A stretch of DNA of 64,000 bases from Buteo buteo (taxonomy: Eukaryota; Chordata; Aves; Accipitriformes; Accipitridae). The stretch is from contig NW_027439232.1 in NCBI RefSeq assembly GCF_964188355.1, forward strand, positions 372,001-436,000, in the 5' to 3' direction. The notes beneath the pieces are model-generated. The model made no database searches, was not told where the DNA came from, and was given only the letters and a program-made list of their open reading frames with translations. The translations under genes and the position numbers were made by a program. Below are positions 12,801-25,800 of the stretch, piece by piece (position 1 is the stretch's first letter; every line of letters begins with the position of its first letter).

Positions 12801-14774
12801 TACCCGTAACCCCGCCCTGTGCCCCACGGTAGTACCCGTATACCTTCGTCGGTACTCCAGGGTACTACCGGTACCCCCGTTGGTACTCCGGTGTAGTACC
12901 CGTATACCCCCGTCGGTACTCCGGGGTACACCTGCTGTGCCTACAAGCATGCGGGTTGAGAACCAGCCTTCCTACCTGACTCTCGGCGGTAGGCCCGGTG
13001 TCCCTAGGCGACGTTTCGGAATAGAACCCGTTCCAACACCAGTACTATGGGCCCGTGGAGAACCCTTTGTGATGCGCCGGAGTTCTAACTGTTGTCCCAA
13101 ACGGCACGCGGTGTTAGATCTCAGCCTCCCATCCTGACCCTCCAGGGTAGGCCCGGTATCCCGACCTGATGCTCCAGGGTAGGCCTGGCGTCCCTTCCCG
13201 ACGCTCTGGTGTAGTACCTGTAACCCCGCCCGGTGCTCCAGGGTAATGCCAGGGTACCCCCGTCAGTACTCCGGGGTAGTACCGGTACCCCCGTTGGTAC
13301 TCCGGTGTAGTACCCGTATACCCCCGTCGGTACTCCAGGGTACACATGCTGTGCCTACAAGCATGCGGGTTGAGAACCAGCCTTCCTACCTGACTCGCGG
13401 TGGTAGGCCCGGTGTCCATAGGCGACGTTTCGGAATAGAACACGTTCCAACACCAGTACTATGGGGCCGTGGAGAACCCTTTGTGATGCGCCGGAGTTCT
13501 AACTGTTGTCCCAAACGGCACGCGGTGTTAGATCTCAGCCTCCCATCCTGACCCTCCAGGGTAGGCCCGGTATCCCGACATGATGCTCCAGGTTAGGCCT
13601 GGCGTCCCTTCCCGACGCTCTGGTGTAGTACCCGTAACCCCGCCCGGTGCTCCAGGGTAATGCCAGGGTACCCCCGTCGGTACTCCAGGGTAGTACCGGT
13701 ACCCCTGTTGGTACTCCGGTGTAGTACCCGTATACCGCTGTTGGTACTCCGGGGTACACCTGCTGTCCCTACGGGCGCGTGGGTTGAGAACCAGCCTTCA
13801 TACTTGACCCTTCGCGTTAGGCCCGGTGTCCATAGGCGATTTTCCTGGATAGAACATGTTCCCACAGCAGTACTATGGGCCAGTGGCAGAAAGCTTTGTG
13901 ATGCGCCGGAGTTCTAACTGTTGTTCCAACGGGCGCGCGGTGTTAGATCTCAGCCTCCCATCTTGACCCTCCAGGCTAGGCCCGGTATCAGTATCTGAAG
14001 CTCTAGGGTAGGCCTGGCGTCCCTTCCCGACGCTCTGGTGTGGTACCAGTAACCCCGCCCGGTGCTCCGAGGTAGTACCCGTATACCCCTGTCAGTACTT
14101 TGGAGTTGTACCGGTACCCCCGTTGGTACTCCGGTGTAGTACCCGTATACCCCCGTCGGTACTCTAGGGTACACCTGCTGTCCCTACTGGCACGCGGGTT
14201 GAGAACCAGCCTTCCTACCTGACCCTTTGCGTTAGGCCCGGTGTCCATAGGTGACGTTCCGGGATAGAACATGTTCCCACAACAGTACTATGGGCCAGTG
14301 GCAGAACCCTTTGTGATGTGCCGGAGTTCTAACTGTTGTCCCAACGGGCGCGCGGTGTTAGATCTCAGCCTCCCATCCTGACCCTCCAGGGTAGGCCCGG
14401 TATCCCAACCTGATGCTCCAGGTTAGGCCTGGCGTCCCTTCCTGACTCTCTGGTGTTGTACCATTAACCCCGCCAGGTGCTCCGGCGCAATGCCAGGGTA
14501 CCCCCGTCAGTACTCCGGATTAGTACCGGTACCCCCGTTGGTACTCCCTTTGTAGTACCCGTATACCCCCGTCGGTATTCCGGGGTACACGTGCTGTCAG
14601 TACGGGCGCGCGGGTTTGGACACACCCTTCCCACCTGACCCTCCACATTAGGCCCGGTGTCCATAGGCGACGTTCCGGGATAGAACATGTTCCCACAAAA
14701 GTACTATGGGCCTGTGGCAGAACCCTTTGTTAATGCACCGGAGTTCTAACTGTTGTCCCAACGGGCGCACGGTG
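6884..14774. repeat. Satellite array, divergent single monomers
   Basis: About nineteen monomers of 414-416 bp with scattered substitutions and no exact long duplication that I noticed. A monomer subtype marked by GGTTTTAGATCCCGGCC at the phase mark and CCCTATCTGATGCACCA downstream occurs at 3189, 6476 and 8136. At 10209 it recurs with TTTTAAATCCCGG. The subtype spacings are therefore 3287, 1660 and 2073 bp, that is 8, 4 and 5 monomers. Confidence 0.85.
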
Positions 14775-15392
14775 TGAGATCTCAGCCTCCCATCTTGACC
14801 CTCCAGGGTAGGCCCGGTATCCCGACCTGATGCTCCAGGTTATGCCTGGCGTCCCTTCCCGACGCTCTGGTGTAGTATCAGTAACCCCTCCTGGTACTCC
14901 AGGGTAGTTCCCGTATACCCCCGTCAGTACTCCGGGGTACACCTGCTGTCCCTACGGTCACGCGGGTTGAGAACAAGCCTTCCTACCTGACCCTCCGCGT
15001 TAGGCCCGGTGTCCATAGGCGACGTTTCGGGATAGAACATTTTCCCACACCAGTACTATGGGCCCGTGGCAGAACCCTTTGTGATGCTCCAGAGTTCTAA
15101 CTGTTGTCCCAACGGGCGTGCGCTGTTAGATCTCAGCCTCCCATCTTGACCCTCCAGGGTAGGCCCGGTATCCCGACCTGATGCTCGAGGTTAGGCCTGG
15201 CGTCCCTTCCTGACGCTCTGGTGTTGTACCATTAACCCCGCCCGGTGCTCCGGCGCAATGCCAGGGTACCCCCGTCAGTACTCCGGATTAGTACCGTTAC
15301 CCCCGTTGGTACTCCGGTGTAGTACCAGTACTATGGGCCAGTGGCAGAAAGCTTTGTGATGCGCCGGAGTTCTACCTGCTGTCCCAAACGGC
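14775..15392. repeat. Shortened terminal satellite monomers at the array edge
   Basis: The monomer starting at 14775 is only about 351 bp, because two of the four subrepeats are gone. The last one, from 15126, is cut internally: GTAGTACC at about 15320 runs straight into AGTACTATGGGCC, skipping roughly 145 bp. It then stops at ...CCCAAACGGC, where TTAGGG-type sequence takes over at 15393. The internal join has AGTAC-like microhomology. Confidence 0.85.
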
Positions 15393-18369
15393 TTAGGGTT
15401 AGGCTTAGTGTTACTCTTAGGGGTTATTGTTAGGCTTAGGGGTTAGGTTTATGGTTAGTGTTAGGCTTAGGGTTAGGTTTAGGCTTTAGGGTTAGGAGTT
15501 AGGGTTAGCGTTTGTATTAGGTTAGTTTTAAGGACTAAGGTTAGGCTTAGGGTTAAATTTTGGGTTAGGATTTTGATTAGGGTTAGGGTACGACCTAGGG
15601 CTAGGTTTAGGCCTAGGGTTAGGGTTAGGGTTATGATTAGGGTTTAGGGTTATGTTAGGGGTTAGTGTTTAGGGGTTAGGCTTAGGGTTAGGTTTACTGT
15701 TAGGGGTATGTTTTAGGGTTAGGGCTAAGAATAGGGTTAGGGTTAGGGTAAGTGTTAGAGTCAGGGTTAATGTTAGGCTTAGGGTAAGTGTTAGGGTTAG
15801 GGTTAGGGTTAGGGTTTAGGGTTATGGTTAGTGTTAGGGGTTAGGGGCTAGGGGTTAGCTTTAGGGTTAGGTTTACGGTTACTTGTTAGGGGTTAGTGGT
15901 AGGGCTAAGTTAGGGTTAAGGCTAAGGTTAGGGTAAGAGTTGGGGTTACGGTTAGGTTTAGGGTTAGGCTTAGGGTTAGGCTTAGGCTTAGGTTTAGGGT
16001 TAGGGTTAGGGTTTAGGGTTATGGGTAGGGTTAGGGGTTAGGGGTTAGGGTTAGGTTTAGGGCTAGGGTTACGGTTAGGGTTTAGGGGTTAGGGTTAGCG
16101 CAAAGGTTAGGGTTAGGGTTAGGGCTAAGTTTTGGGTAAGAGTTAGGTTTAGGGTTAGGGTTAGTTTAGTGTTAGGGTTAGGAGTTATGTTTAGGGTATG
16201 TAGTAGGTTAGTTTTAAGGTCTAAGGTTAGGCTTAGGTTTAAGGTTGCGTTAGGGTTAGCATTAGGGTTAGGGCACGACTTAGGGCTAGGTTTAGGGTTA
16301 GGTTTAGGGTTAGGGTTTGGGTTATGGTTAGGGTTAGGGATTAAATGTTAGGGGTTAGGCTTAGGGTTAGGGTTATGGTTAGGGGTTAGGTTTAGGGTTA
16401 GGGTTAGGGTAAGAGTCATTGTTAGGGTTAGGGGTAGGGTTGTATTAGGTTTGTTTTTAGTGCTAAGTTTAGGCTTAGGGTTAAGGTTGGTTTAGGGTTA
16501 GGATTAGGGTTATGGTTCGACTTCGGGCTAGGGCTACGGCTAGGGGTATGGTTAAGGTTAGAATTTAGGCTTATCGATAGGGTTGGGGTTAGGGGGTAGG
16601 CTTAGATTTAGTGGTTAGGTTTAGGTTTAGGATTACGATTAGGGGTTAGGGCTAAGGTTATGGTTAGGGTTACGGTTAGGATTGGGGCTAGGGTTAGGGT
16701 TAGTGTTATCCTTAGGCTTAGGCATAGTCTTAGTTTTAGGTCTTCGGGTTAGGCTTAGGGGTTAGGGTTAGGGTTCGCGTTAGGCTTAGGGTTAGGGTTA
16801 GGAGTTAGTGTTAGGGTTAGGAGTAAGGGTTAGGGTTTGTATTAGGTTAGTTTTAAGGACTAAGGTTAGGCTTAGGGTTAACTTTGGGTTAGGGTTATGA
16901 TTAGGGTTAGGGTACGACTTAGGGCTAGGGTTAGGCCTAGGGTTAGAGTTAGGGTTATGGTTAGGTTTTAGGGTTATTGTTAGGGTTAGGGGTTAGTGTT
17001 TAGGTGTTAGGCTTAGGGTTAGGTTTACTGTTAGGGGTTAGGGTTTAGGGATAGGGCTAAGTTAGGGTTAGGGTTAGGGTTAGGGTAAGAGTTAGGGTCA
17101 GGGTTAATGTTAGGCTTAGGGCAAGTGTTAGGGTTAAGGTTAGGGTTAGGTTAGGGTTATGTTAAGATTTAGGGTTAGGGTTAGGAGTTAGTGTTACGGA
17201 TTGTATTATGTTAGTTTTAAAGGCTCATGTTAGGCATAGGGTTAAGGATGGGTTAGGTTAGGATTAGGGTTAGGGTACGACTTAGGGCTAGGGTTAGGGT
17301 TAGGGTTACAGGTTAGGTTTATGGTTAGGTTTAGGGGTTAGGCTTAGGGATTCAATTACGATTAGGGGGTTGGTGTTAGGGTTAGGGTTATTGTTTGGGT
17401 TAGGGTTAGGGTTAGGGCTAGGGTTAGTGTTAGGGTTAGGTTTTAGGGTTAGGTTTAGGGCTAGGCTTAGGGTTAAGCTTAGGGTTAGGGTTAGCGTTAG
17501 TGTTAGGGTTAGCGTTAGTGTTAGGCTTAGGGTTAGGCTTAGGGTTAGGGTTAGGCTTAGGCTTAGGGTTAGGTTTAATGTTAGGGTTTAGGTTTATGGT
17601 TAGTGTTAGGGGTTAGGGGCTAGGGGTTAGGTTTAGGGTTATGTTTACGGCTAGGGGTTAGGGGTTAGGCTTAGGGCCTAGGTTATGTTTAGGGTTAAGG
17701 CTAAGGTTAGAGTAAGTATTAGGGTTACGGTTAGGTTTAGGGTTAGGCTTAGGGTTAGTCTTAGGCTTAGGCTTAGGTTTAGGGTTAGGTTTAGGGTTTA
17801 GGGTTATTGTTAGGATTAGGGGTTCGGGGTTAGGGGTTAGTTTTAGGGCTAGGGTTAGCCTTATGGGTTAGGGGTTACGGTTAGGGCAAAGGTCAGGGTT
17901 AGGGTTAAGGCTAAGTTTAGGGTAAGAGTTCGGTTTAGGGTTAGGGCTAGTTTAGGGTTAGGGATAGGAGGTAGGGTTAGGGTATGTAGTAGGTTAGTTT
18001 TAAGGGCTAAGGTTAGGCTTAGGGTTAAGGTTGCGTTAGGGTTAGCTTTATGTTTAGGGCTCGACTTAGGGTTTGTTTTAGGGTTAGGTTTTGGGTTATG
18101 GTTAGGGGTTCAGTGTTAGGTGTTAGGCTTAGGGTTAGGGTTATGGTTAGGGGTTAGGTTTAGGTTTAGGGTTAGCGTAAGAGTAAGGGTTAGGGTTAGG
18201 GCTAGGGTTTGTATTAGGTTTGTTTTTAGTGCTAAGATTAGGCTTAGTGTTAAGGTTGTGTTATGGTTAGGATTAGGGTTAGGGCTCGACTTCGGGCTAT
18301 GGCTACGGCTAGGGGTAGGGTTAGGGTTAGAATTTAGGGTTATCATTAGGGGTTAGGGGTTTGGGGATA

Positions 18370-20745
18370 GGCTTAGGGTTAGTGGTTAGGCATAGGTTTA
18401 GGGTTACGGTTAGGGGTTAGGGGTTAGGGTTAGGGCTAAGGTTAGGGTTAGGCTTAGGGTTAGTATTGGGGCTAGGGTTAGGGTTAGGGTTATGCTTAGG
18501 TTTAGGCTTAGTGTTACTGTTAGGGGTTCGGGTTAGGCTTAGGGGTTAGGGTTAGTGTTCGTGTTAGGCTTAGGGTTAGGGTTAGGCCTTAGGGTTAGGG
18601 TTAGGAGTTAGGGTTAGGGTTTGTATTAGGTTAACTTAAGGACTAAGGTTAGGTATAGGGTTAACTTTCGGTTAGGGTTATGATTATGGTTAGGGTACGA
18701 CTTAAGGCTAGGGTTAGGCCTAGGGTTAGGCTTAGGCTTAGGCTTATTCTTAGGCTTAGTTTTACTCTTAGGGTTTACTGCTAGGCTTAGGGTTTAGGGT
18801 TATGGTTAGTGTTAGGCTTAGGGTTAGGGTTAGGCGTTAGGGTTAGGGTTAGGAGGTAGGGTTAGGGTTTGTGTTAGGTTAGTTTTAAGGACTAAGGTTA
18901 GGCTTAGGGTTAAATTTGGGTTAGGGTTATGATTAGCGTTAGGGTATGACCTAGGGCTAGGATTAGGACTAGGGTTAGGGTTAGGGTTATGGTTAGGGTT
19001 TAGGGTTATGTTTGGGGTTAGTGTTTAGGAGTTCGGCTTAGGGTTTGGTTTACGGTTAGGGGTTAGGGGTTACGGCTAAGGTTAGGGTTAGGGTTAGGGT
19101 TAGGGTAAGGGTTAGGGTTAGGGCTAGGGTTTGTATTAGGTTTGTTTTCAGTGCTAAGATTAGGCTTAGGGTTAAGGTTGGGTTAGGGTTAGGATTAGGG
19201 TTAGGGTTCGACTTCGGGCTAGGGCTATGGCTAGGGGTAGGTTTAGGGTTAGAATTAAGGGTTTTCGTTAGTGTTAGGGGTTAGGGGGTAGGCTTAGGGT
19301 TAGTGGTTAGGCTTAGGTTTAGGGTTACGGTTAGGGGTTAGGGGTTAGGGTTAGGTCTAAGGTTAGGGTTAGGGTTAGGATTGGGGCTAGGTTTAGGCTT
19401 AGGGTTATGCTTAGGCTTAGGCTTAGTGTTAGTGTTAGGGGTTCAGGTTAGGCTTAGGGGTTAGGGTTAGGGTTCGTGTTAGGGTTAGGGTTAGGCATTA
19501 GTGTTAGGGTTAGGAGTTAGGGTTAGGGTTTGTGTTAGGTTAGTTTTAAGGACTAAGGTTAGGCTTAGGGTTAACTTTGGGTTAGAGTTATGATTAGGGT
19601 TAGGGTACGACCTGGGCTAGGTTTAGGGCTAGGGTTAGGGTTAGGGTTATGGTTAGGTTTTAGGGTTATGTTTAGGGTTAGGGGTTAGTGTTTAGGGGTT
19701 AGGCTTAGGGTTAGGTTTACTGTTAGGGGTTAGGGGTTAGGGTTAGGGCTAAGGTCAGGGTTAGGGTTAGGGTTAGGGTAAGAGTTAGGGTTAGGGTTAA
19801 TGTTAGGCTTAGGGTAAGAGTTAGGGTTAGGGTTAGGTTAGGGTTAGGGTTAGGATTTAGGGTTAGGGTTTGTATTTGTCTAGTTTTAAGGGCTAAGGTT
19901 AGGCTTAGGTTTAAGTTTGGGTTATGGTTAGGATTAGTGTCAAGGTACGACTTAGGGCTAGGGTTAGGCCTAGGGTTAGGGTTAGGGTTAGGTTTTAGGG
20001 TTATGGTTAGGGTTAGGGGTTAGGGGTTAGGGCTTAGGCTTTGGGTTAGGGTTACGGTTAGGGTTATGGGTTGGGGTTAGGGCTGAGGTTAGTGTTAGCG
20101 TTAGGTCTTGGGATAGGGTTAGGGTTAGGGTAAGAGTTAGGGTTAGGGTAAGAGTTAGGGTTAGGGTTAGGAGTTAGTGTTAGGGTTTGTATTAGGTTAC
20201 TTTTAAGGGGTCATGATAGGCATAGGTTTAAGGATGGGTTAGGTTAGGATTAGGGTTAAGGTACGACTTAGGGCTAGGGTTAAGCCTAGGGTTAGGGTTA
20301 GGGTTAGGGTTTAGGGTTATGGTTAGTGTTAGGGGTTAGGGGGTAGGCTTAGGGTTAGTGGTTAGGCTTAGGTTTAGGCTTACGGTTAGGGGTTAGGTTT
20401 AGTGTTAGGGTAAGAGTTAGGGTTAGGGTTAGGGCTAGGGTTTGTATTAGGTTTGTTTTCATTGCTAAGATTAGGTTTAGGTTTAAGGTTGGTTTAGGGT
20501 TAGGATTAGGGTTAGGGTTCGACTTCGGGCTAGGGCTACGGCTAGGGGTAGGGTTAGGGTTAGAATTTAGGGTTATCGTTAGCGTTAGGGGTTAGGGGGT
20601 AGGCTTAGGGTTAGTGGTTAGGCTTAGGTTCAGGGTTACGTTTAGGGTTTAGGGGTTAGGGTAGGGCTTAGGTTAGGGTTAGGGTTAGGGTTAGGATTGG
20701 GGCTAGGGTTAGGGTTAGGGTTATGCTTAGGTTTAGGATTAGTGT
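18370..20745 (+). repeat. Long duplicated block in telomere-like array, copy 1
   Basis: This block of seven consecutive monomers (A A E A B C E) matches 27348-29700 monomer for monomer. Six of the seven landmarks keep an offset of 8950-8951 bp and the first is at 8962. Rare shared variants include AACTTAAGGAC, GTTAACTTTCGG, GTTAAATTTGGG and GGAGTTCGGC. Confidence 0.88.
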
Positions 20746-21216
20746 TACTGTTAGGGGTTCGGGTTAGGCTTAGGGGTTCGGGTTAGTGTTCGTGTTAGGC
20801 TTAGGGTTAGGGTTAGGCGTTAGGGTTAGGAGTTAGGGTTAGGGTTTGTATTAGGTTAATTTAAGGACTAAGGTTAGGCTTAGGGTTAACTTTGGGTTAG
20901 GTTTATGATTATGGTTAGGGAACGACTTAGGGCTAGGGTTAGGCCTAGGGTTAGGGTTAGGCTTAGGCTTAGTGTTACTCTTAGTGTTTACTGTTAGGCT
21001 TAGGGGTTAGGGCTAGGGTTAGTGTTAGGCTTAGGGTTAGGGTTAGGCATTAGGGTTAGGGTTAGGAGTTAGGGTTAGGGTTAGGAGTTAGGGTTAGGGT
21101 TTGTGTTAGGTTTGTTTTAAGGACTAAGGTTAGGCTTAGGGTTGACAGTGTTAGGGCTATGATTAGGGTTAGTGTACAACTTAGGGCTAGGTTTAGGGTT
21201 AGGGTTAGGGTTAGGG

Positions 21217-22860
21217 TTTAGAGTTAGGGTTTGTATTAGGTTAGTTTTAAGGGCTCATGTTAGGCATAGGGTTAAGGATGGATTAGGTTAGGAGTAGGGT
21301 TAGGGTTTTGACTTAGGGCTAGGGTTAGGGTTAGGGCTATTGTTTAGGGTTATGGTTAGGGTTAGGGGTTAGGCTTAAGGATTCGGTTACGTTTAGGGGT
21401 TAGGGGTTAGGGTTAGGGTTAGGGCTAGGGCTAGGGTTAGGGTTAGGTTTTAGGGTTAGGTTTAGGGTTAGGCTTAGGGTTAGGGATAGGCTTAGGGTTA
21501 GCGTTAGTGTTAGGCTTAGGGTTAGGCTTAGGGTTAGGGTTAGGGTTAGGCTTTGGCTTAGTGTTAGGGTTAGGGTTAGGGTTTAGGGTTATGGTTAGTG
21601 TTAGGGGTTAGGGGCTAGAGGTTAGGTTTAGGGTTAGGTTTATGGTTAGGGGTTTGGGTTTAGGGATAGGGCTACGGTTAGTGTTAAATTTAAGGCTAAG
21701 GTTAGGGTAAGAGTTATGGTTACGTTTAGGTTTAGGGTTTGGCTTAGGGTTAGTCTTAGGCATAGGCTTAGGTTTATGGTTAGGTTTAGGTTTTAGGGTT
21801 ATGTGTAGCGTTAGGTGTTAGGGGTTAGGGGTTATGTTTAGGCCTACGGTTACGGTTAGGGGTTAGGGGTTAGGGTTAGGGCAAAGGTAAGGTTTAGGGT
21901 TAGGGATAAGTTTAGGGTAAGAGTTAGGTTTAGGGTTAGGGTTAGTTTAGGTTTAGGGTTAGGAGTTAGTGTTAGGGTGTGTAGTAGGTTAGTTTTAAGG
22001 GCTAAGGTTAGGCTTAGGGTTAAGGTTACATTAGGGTTAGCATTAGGGTTAGGGCACGACTTAGGGCTAGGGTTAGGGTTAGGTTTAAGGTTAGGGTTTG
22101 GGTTATGGTTAGGGTTAGGGATTAAATGTTAGGGGTTAGGCTTAGGGTTAGGGTTATGGTTAGGGGTTAGGTTTAGGGTTAGGTTTTGGGTAAGAGTTAG
22201 GGTTAGGGTTAGGGCTAGGGTTTGTATTAGGTTTGTTTTTAGTGCTAAGATTAGGCTTAGAGTTAAGGTTGGGTTAGGGTTAGGGTTAGGGTTCGACTTA
22301 GGGCTAGAGCTACGTCTGGGGGTAGGGTTAGGGTTAGAATTGAGGGTTATCGTTAGTGTTAGGGGTTAGGGGTTAGGGGGTAGGCTTAGGGTTAGTGGTT
22401 AGACTTAGGTTTAGGGTTACGGTTAGGGGTTAAGGGTCAGGGTTAAGGCTAAGGTTAGGGTTAGGGTTAGGGTTAGGATTGGGTCTAGGGTTAGGCTTAG
22501 GGTTATGCTTAGGCTTAGGCTTAGTGTTACTCTTAGGGTTTATTGTTAGGCTTAGGTGTTAGGGTTAGGCGTTAGGGTTAGGGTTTGTATTAGGTAAATT
22601 TTAAGGACTAAGGTTAGTCTTAGGGTTAACTTTGGGTTAGGGATATGATTAGGGTTAGGGTACGACTTAGGGCTAGGTTTAGGGCTAGGGTTAGGGTTAG
22701 GGTTAGGTTTTAGGGTTATGGTTAGGGTTATAGGTTAGGGTTTAGGCTATAGGTTAGAGTTACGGTTTGGGTTAGGGGTTGGGGTTTGGTCTAAGATTAG
22801 GGTTAGCGTTAGGTCTAGGGTTAGGGTTAGGATTAGGGTTAGGGTTATGCTTAGGCTTAG
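21217..22860 (+). repeat. Second duplicated block in telomere-like array, copy 1
   Basis: A C-D-E-A run that matches 35698-37360 at an offset of 14.48-14.49 kb. Shared rare variants are GGGTTTTGACTTAGG, TTTAGGCCTACGGTTACGG, GCTACGTCTGGG and AGAATTGAGGG. Confidence 0.87.
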
Positions 22861-25800
22861 TGTTACTCTTAGTGGTTATTGTTAGGCTTAGGGGTTAGGG
22901 TTAGGGTTCGTGTTAGGCTTAGGGTTAGTGTTAGGCGTTAGGGTTAGGAGTTAGGGTTAGGGTTTGTATTAGGTTAGTTTTAAGGACTAAGATAGGCTTA
23001 GGGTTACTTTGGGTTAGGGTTATGATTAGGGTTAGGGTACGACTTAGGGGTAGGTTTAACTGCTAGGGTTAGGGTTACGGTTTTGGTTAGGGTTTAGTGT
23101 TATGTTTATTGTTAGGTGTTACTGTTTAGGGGTTAGGCTTAGGGTTAGGTTTACTGTTAGGGTTTAGGGGTTAGGGTTAGGGCTATGGTTAGGGTTAGGG
23201 TTAGGGTTAGGTTAAGGGTTAGGGTTTAGTTTAAAGTGAGGCTTAGGGTAAGATTTAGGGTTAGGGTTAGGTTTAGGTTAGGGTTAGGGTTAGGATTTAG
23301 GGTTAGGGTTTGTATTAGTCTAGTTTTAAGGGCTAAGGTTAGGCTTAGGTTAAAGTTTGGGTTAGGGTTAGGATTAGGGTTAAGTTACGACTCAGGTCTA
23401 GGGTTAGAGTTAGGGCTACTGTTTAGGTTATGGTTAGGGTTAGGTGTTAGGCTTAGGGATTCGGTTACGGTTAGGGTTTAGGGGTTAGGGTTAGGGTTAA
23501 GGTTTGGGTTAGGGCTAGGGTTATGGTTAGGGTTAGGTTTTAGGGTTAGGTTTAAGGCTAGGCTTAGGGTTAGGCTTAGGCTTAGGGTTAGCGTTAGTGT
23601 TAGGCTTAGGGTTACGATTAGGGTTATGGTTAGGCTTAGGGTTAGTTTTAGTGTTAGGGTTAGGGTTTAGGGATATGGTTAGTGTTAGGTGTTATTGGCT
23701 AGGGGTTAGGTTTAGGGTTAGGTTTACGTTTAGGGGTTAGGGGTTAGGGTTAGGGCTAAGGTTAGGGTAAGAGTTAGGTTTAAGGTTTGGTTTAGGGTTA
23801 GGCTTAGGGTTTAGGGTTATGGTTAGGGTTAGGGGTTAGGGGTTAGGGTTAGGGCAAAGATTAGGGTTAGGGTAAGGGGTAAGTTTAGGGTAAGAGTTAG
23901 GTTTAGGGTTAGGGTTAGTTTAGGGTTAGGGTTAGGAGTTAGGGTTAGGGTATGTAGTAGGTTAGTTTTAAGGGCTAAGTTTAGGCTTAGGGTTAAGGAT
24001 GCGTTAGGGTTATGATTAGGGTTAGGGCACGACTTAGGGCTAGGGTTAGGGTTAGGTTTAGGGTTCGGGGTTGGGTTATGGTTAGGGTTAGGGGTTCAAT
24101 GTTAGGGGTTAGGCTTAGGGTTAGGGTTATGGTTAGGGGTTAGGTTTAGGGTTAGGGTTAGGGTACGTCTTTGGGTAGTGTTAGGCCTAGGCCTACAGTT
24201 ATGGTTAGTCTTAGGCTAAGGCTTTGTGTTACTCTTAGGGGTTATTGTTAGGGTTAGGGGTAAGGGTTAGGGTTAGTGTTAGGCTTAGGGTTAGGGTTAG
24301 GCGTTAGGTTTAGGGTCAGAAGTTAGTTTTAGGGTTTGTATTAGGTTAGTTTTAAGGACATAGGTTAGGCTTAGGGTTAACTTTGGATTAGGGTTATGAT
24401 TAGGGTTAGGGTACGACCTAGGGCTAGGTTTAGGACTTGGGTTAGGATTTAGTGTTAGGGTTTGTATTAGTCTAGTTTTAAGGTATAAGGTTAGGCTTAG
24501 GTTTAAGTTTGGGTTAGTGTTAGGATTAGGGTTAAGGTACGACTTAGGGCTAGGGTTAGGCCTAGGGTTAGGATTAGGGTTAGGCTTAGGCTTAGGCTTA
24601 GTGTTAGTGTTAGGGGTTATTGTTAGGCATAGGGGTTAGGGTTAGGGTTAGTGTTAGGTTACGGTTAGGGTTAGGCGTTAGGGTTAGGGTTAGGGTTTGT
24701 ATTAGGTTAGTTTTAAGGACTAAGGTTAGGCTTAGTGTTAACTTTGGGTTAGGGTTATGATTAGGGTTAGGGTATGACCTAGGGATAGGTTTAGGACTAG
24801 TGTTAGGGTTAGGGTTATAGTTAGGGTTTAGGGTTATGTTAGGGGTTAGTGTTTAGGGGTTAGGCTTAGGGTTGGGTTTACTGTTAGGGGTTAGGGGTTA
24901 CGTTAGGGCTAAGGTTAGGCTTAGGGTTAGGGTTAGGGTAAGAGTTAGGGTTAGGGTTAGGGTTAGGCTTAGGGTAAGAGTTAGGGTCAGGGTTAGGGCT
25001 TAGGGTTAATGTTAGGGTTAGGGGTTAGGGGTTAGGCATACGGTTAGGGTTACTGTTAGGGGTTAGGGGTTGGGGTTAGGGCTAAGGTTAGTGTTAGCGT
25101 TAGGTCTAGGGTTAGGGTTAGGGTAAGAGTTAGGGTTAGGATAAGAGTTAGGGTTAGGGTTAGGGTTAGGAGTTAGTGTTAGGTTTTGTATTAGTTAAGT
25201 TTAAGGGCTCATGTAAGGCATAGGGTTAAGGATGGGTTAGGTTAGGATTAGGGTTAGGGTACGACTTAGGGGTAGGGTTAGAGTTAGGGCTACTGTTTAG
25301 GGTTACGATTAGGGTTAGGGGTTAGGCTTAGGGATTCGGTTATGGTTAGGGGTTAGGGGTTAGGGTTAAGGTTTGGGTTAGGGTTAGGGCTAGGTTTAGG
25401 GTTAGGATTTAGGGTTAGGTTTAGGGCTAGGCTTAGGGTTAGGGTTAGGCTTAGGCTTAGCGGTAGTGTTAGGCTTAGGGTTAGGCTTAGGGTCAGGCTT
25501 AGGGTTGGGGTTTAGGGTTATGGTTAGGGTTAGGGGTTAGGGGTTAGGTTTAGGGCTAGGGTCATGGTTAGGGGTTAGGTTTAGGGTTAGAGTTCGGGTA
25601 ACAGTTAGGGTTAGGGTTAGGGCTAGGGTTTGTATTAGGTTTGTTTCAAGTGCTAAGATTAGGCTTAGAGTTAAGGTTGGGTTAGGGTTAGGATTAGGGT
25701 TAGGGTTCGACTTCGGGCTAGGGCTACGGCTAGGGGTAGGATTAGGGTTAGAATTTAGGGTTATCGTTAGGGTTAGGGGTTAGGGGTTAGGGTTAGGGCT

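Larger units (their letters stand above)
1..15392. repeat. GC-rich satellite array, 415-bp monomer, about 37 copies
   Basis: Head-to-tail tandem array. Using the conserved GTTAGATCTCAGCCTCCCAT segment as the phase mark, monomers begin near 317, 732, 1147, 1562, 1977, 2391, 2805, 3189, 3604, 4019, 4434, 4849, 5264, 5678, 6092, 6476, 6891, 7306, 7721, 8136, 8551, 8965, 9380, 9795, 10209, 10625, 11040, 11455, 11870, 12285, 12700, 13114, 13528, 13943, 14358, 14775 and 15126. Nearly all spacings are 414-415 bp. Other conserved blocks are CAGTACTATGGGCC, TTTGTGATGCGCC and GTTCCGGGATAG. The sequence is rich in CpG, unlike the array that follows. Open frames occur in several frames on both strands but simply repeat with the monomer, so no gene is called. 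I do not recognise the satellite family. Confidence 0.97.

Noticed and set aside
324..14942. Dozens of 60-196-codon open frames on both strands of the 415-bp satellite
   Set aside because: They recur with the repeat period, overlap each other on both strands, match no protein family that I know and reflect GC-rich composition.
1..15392. Regular repeats resembling a CRISPR array
   Set aside because: The repeat units themselves are contiguous and there are no unique spacers between constant repeats. It is a satellite.
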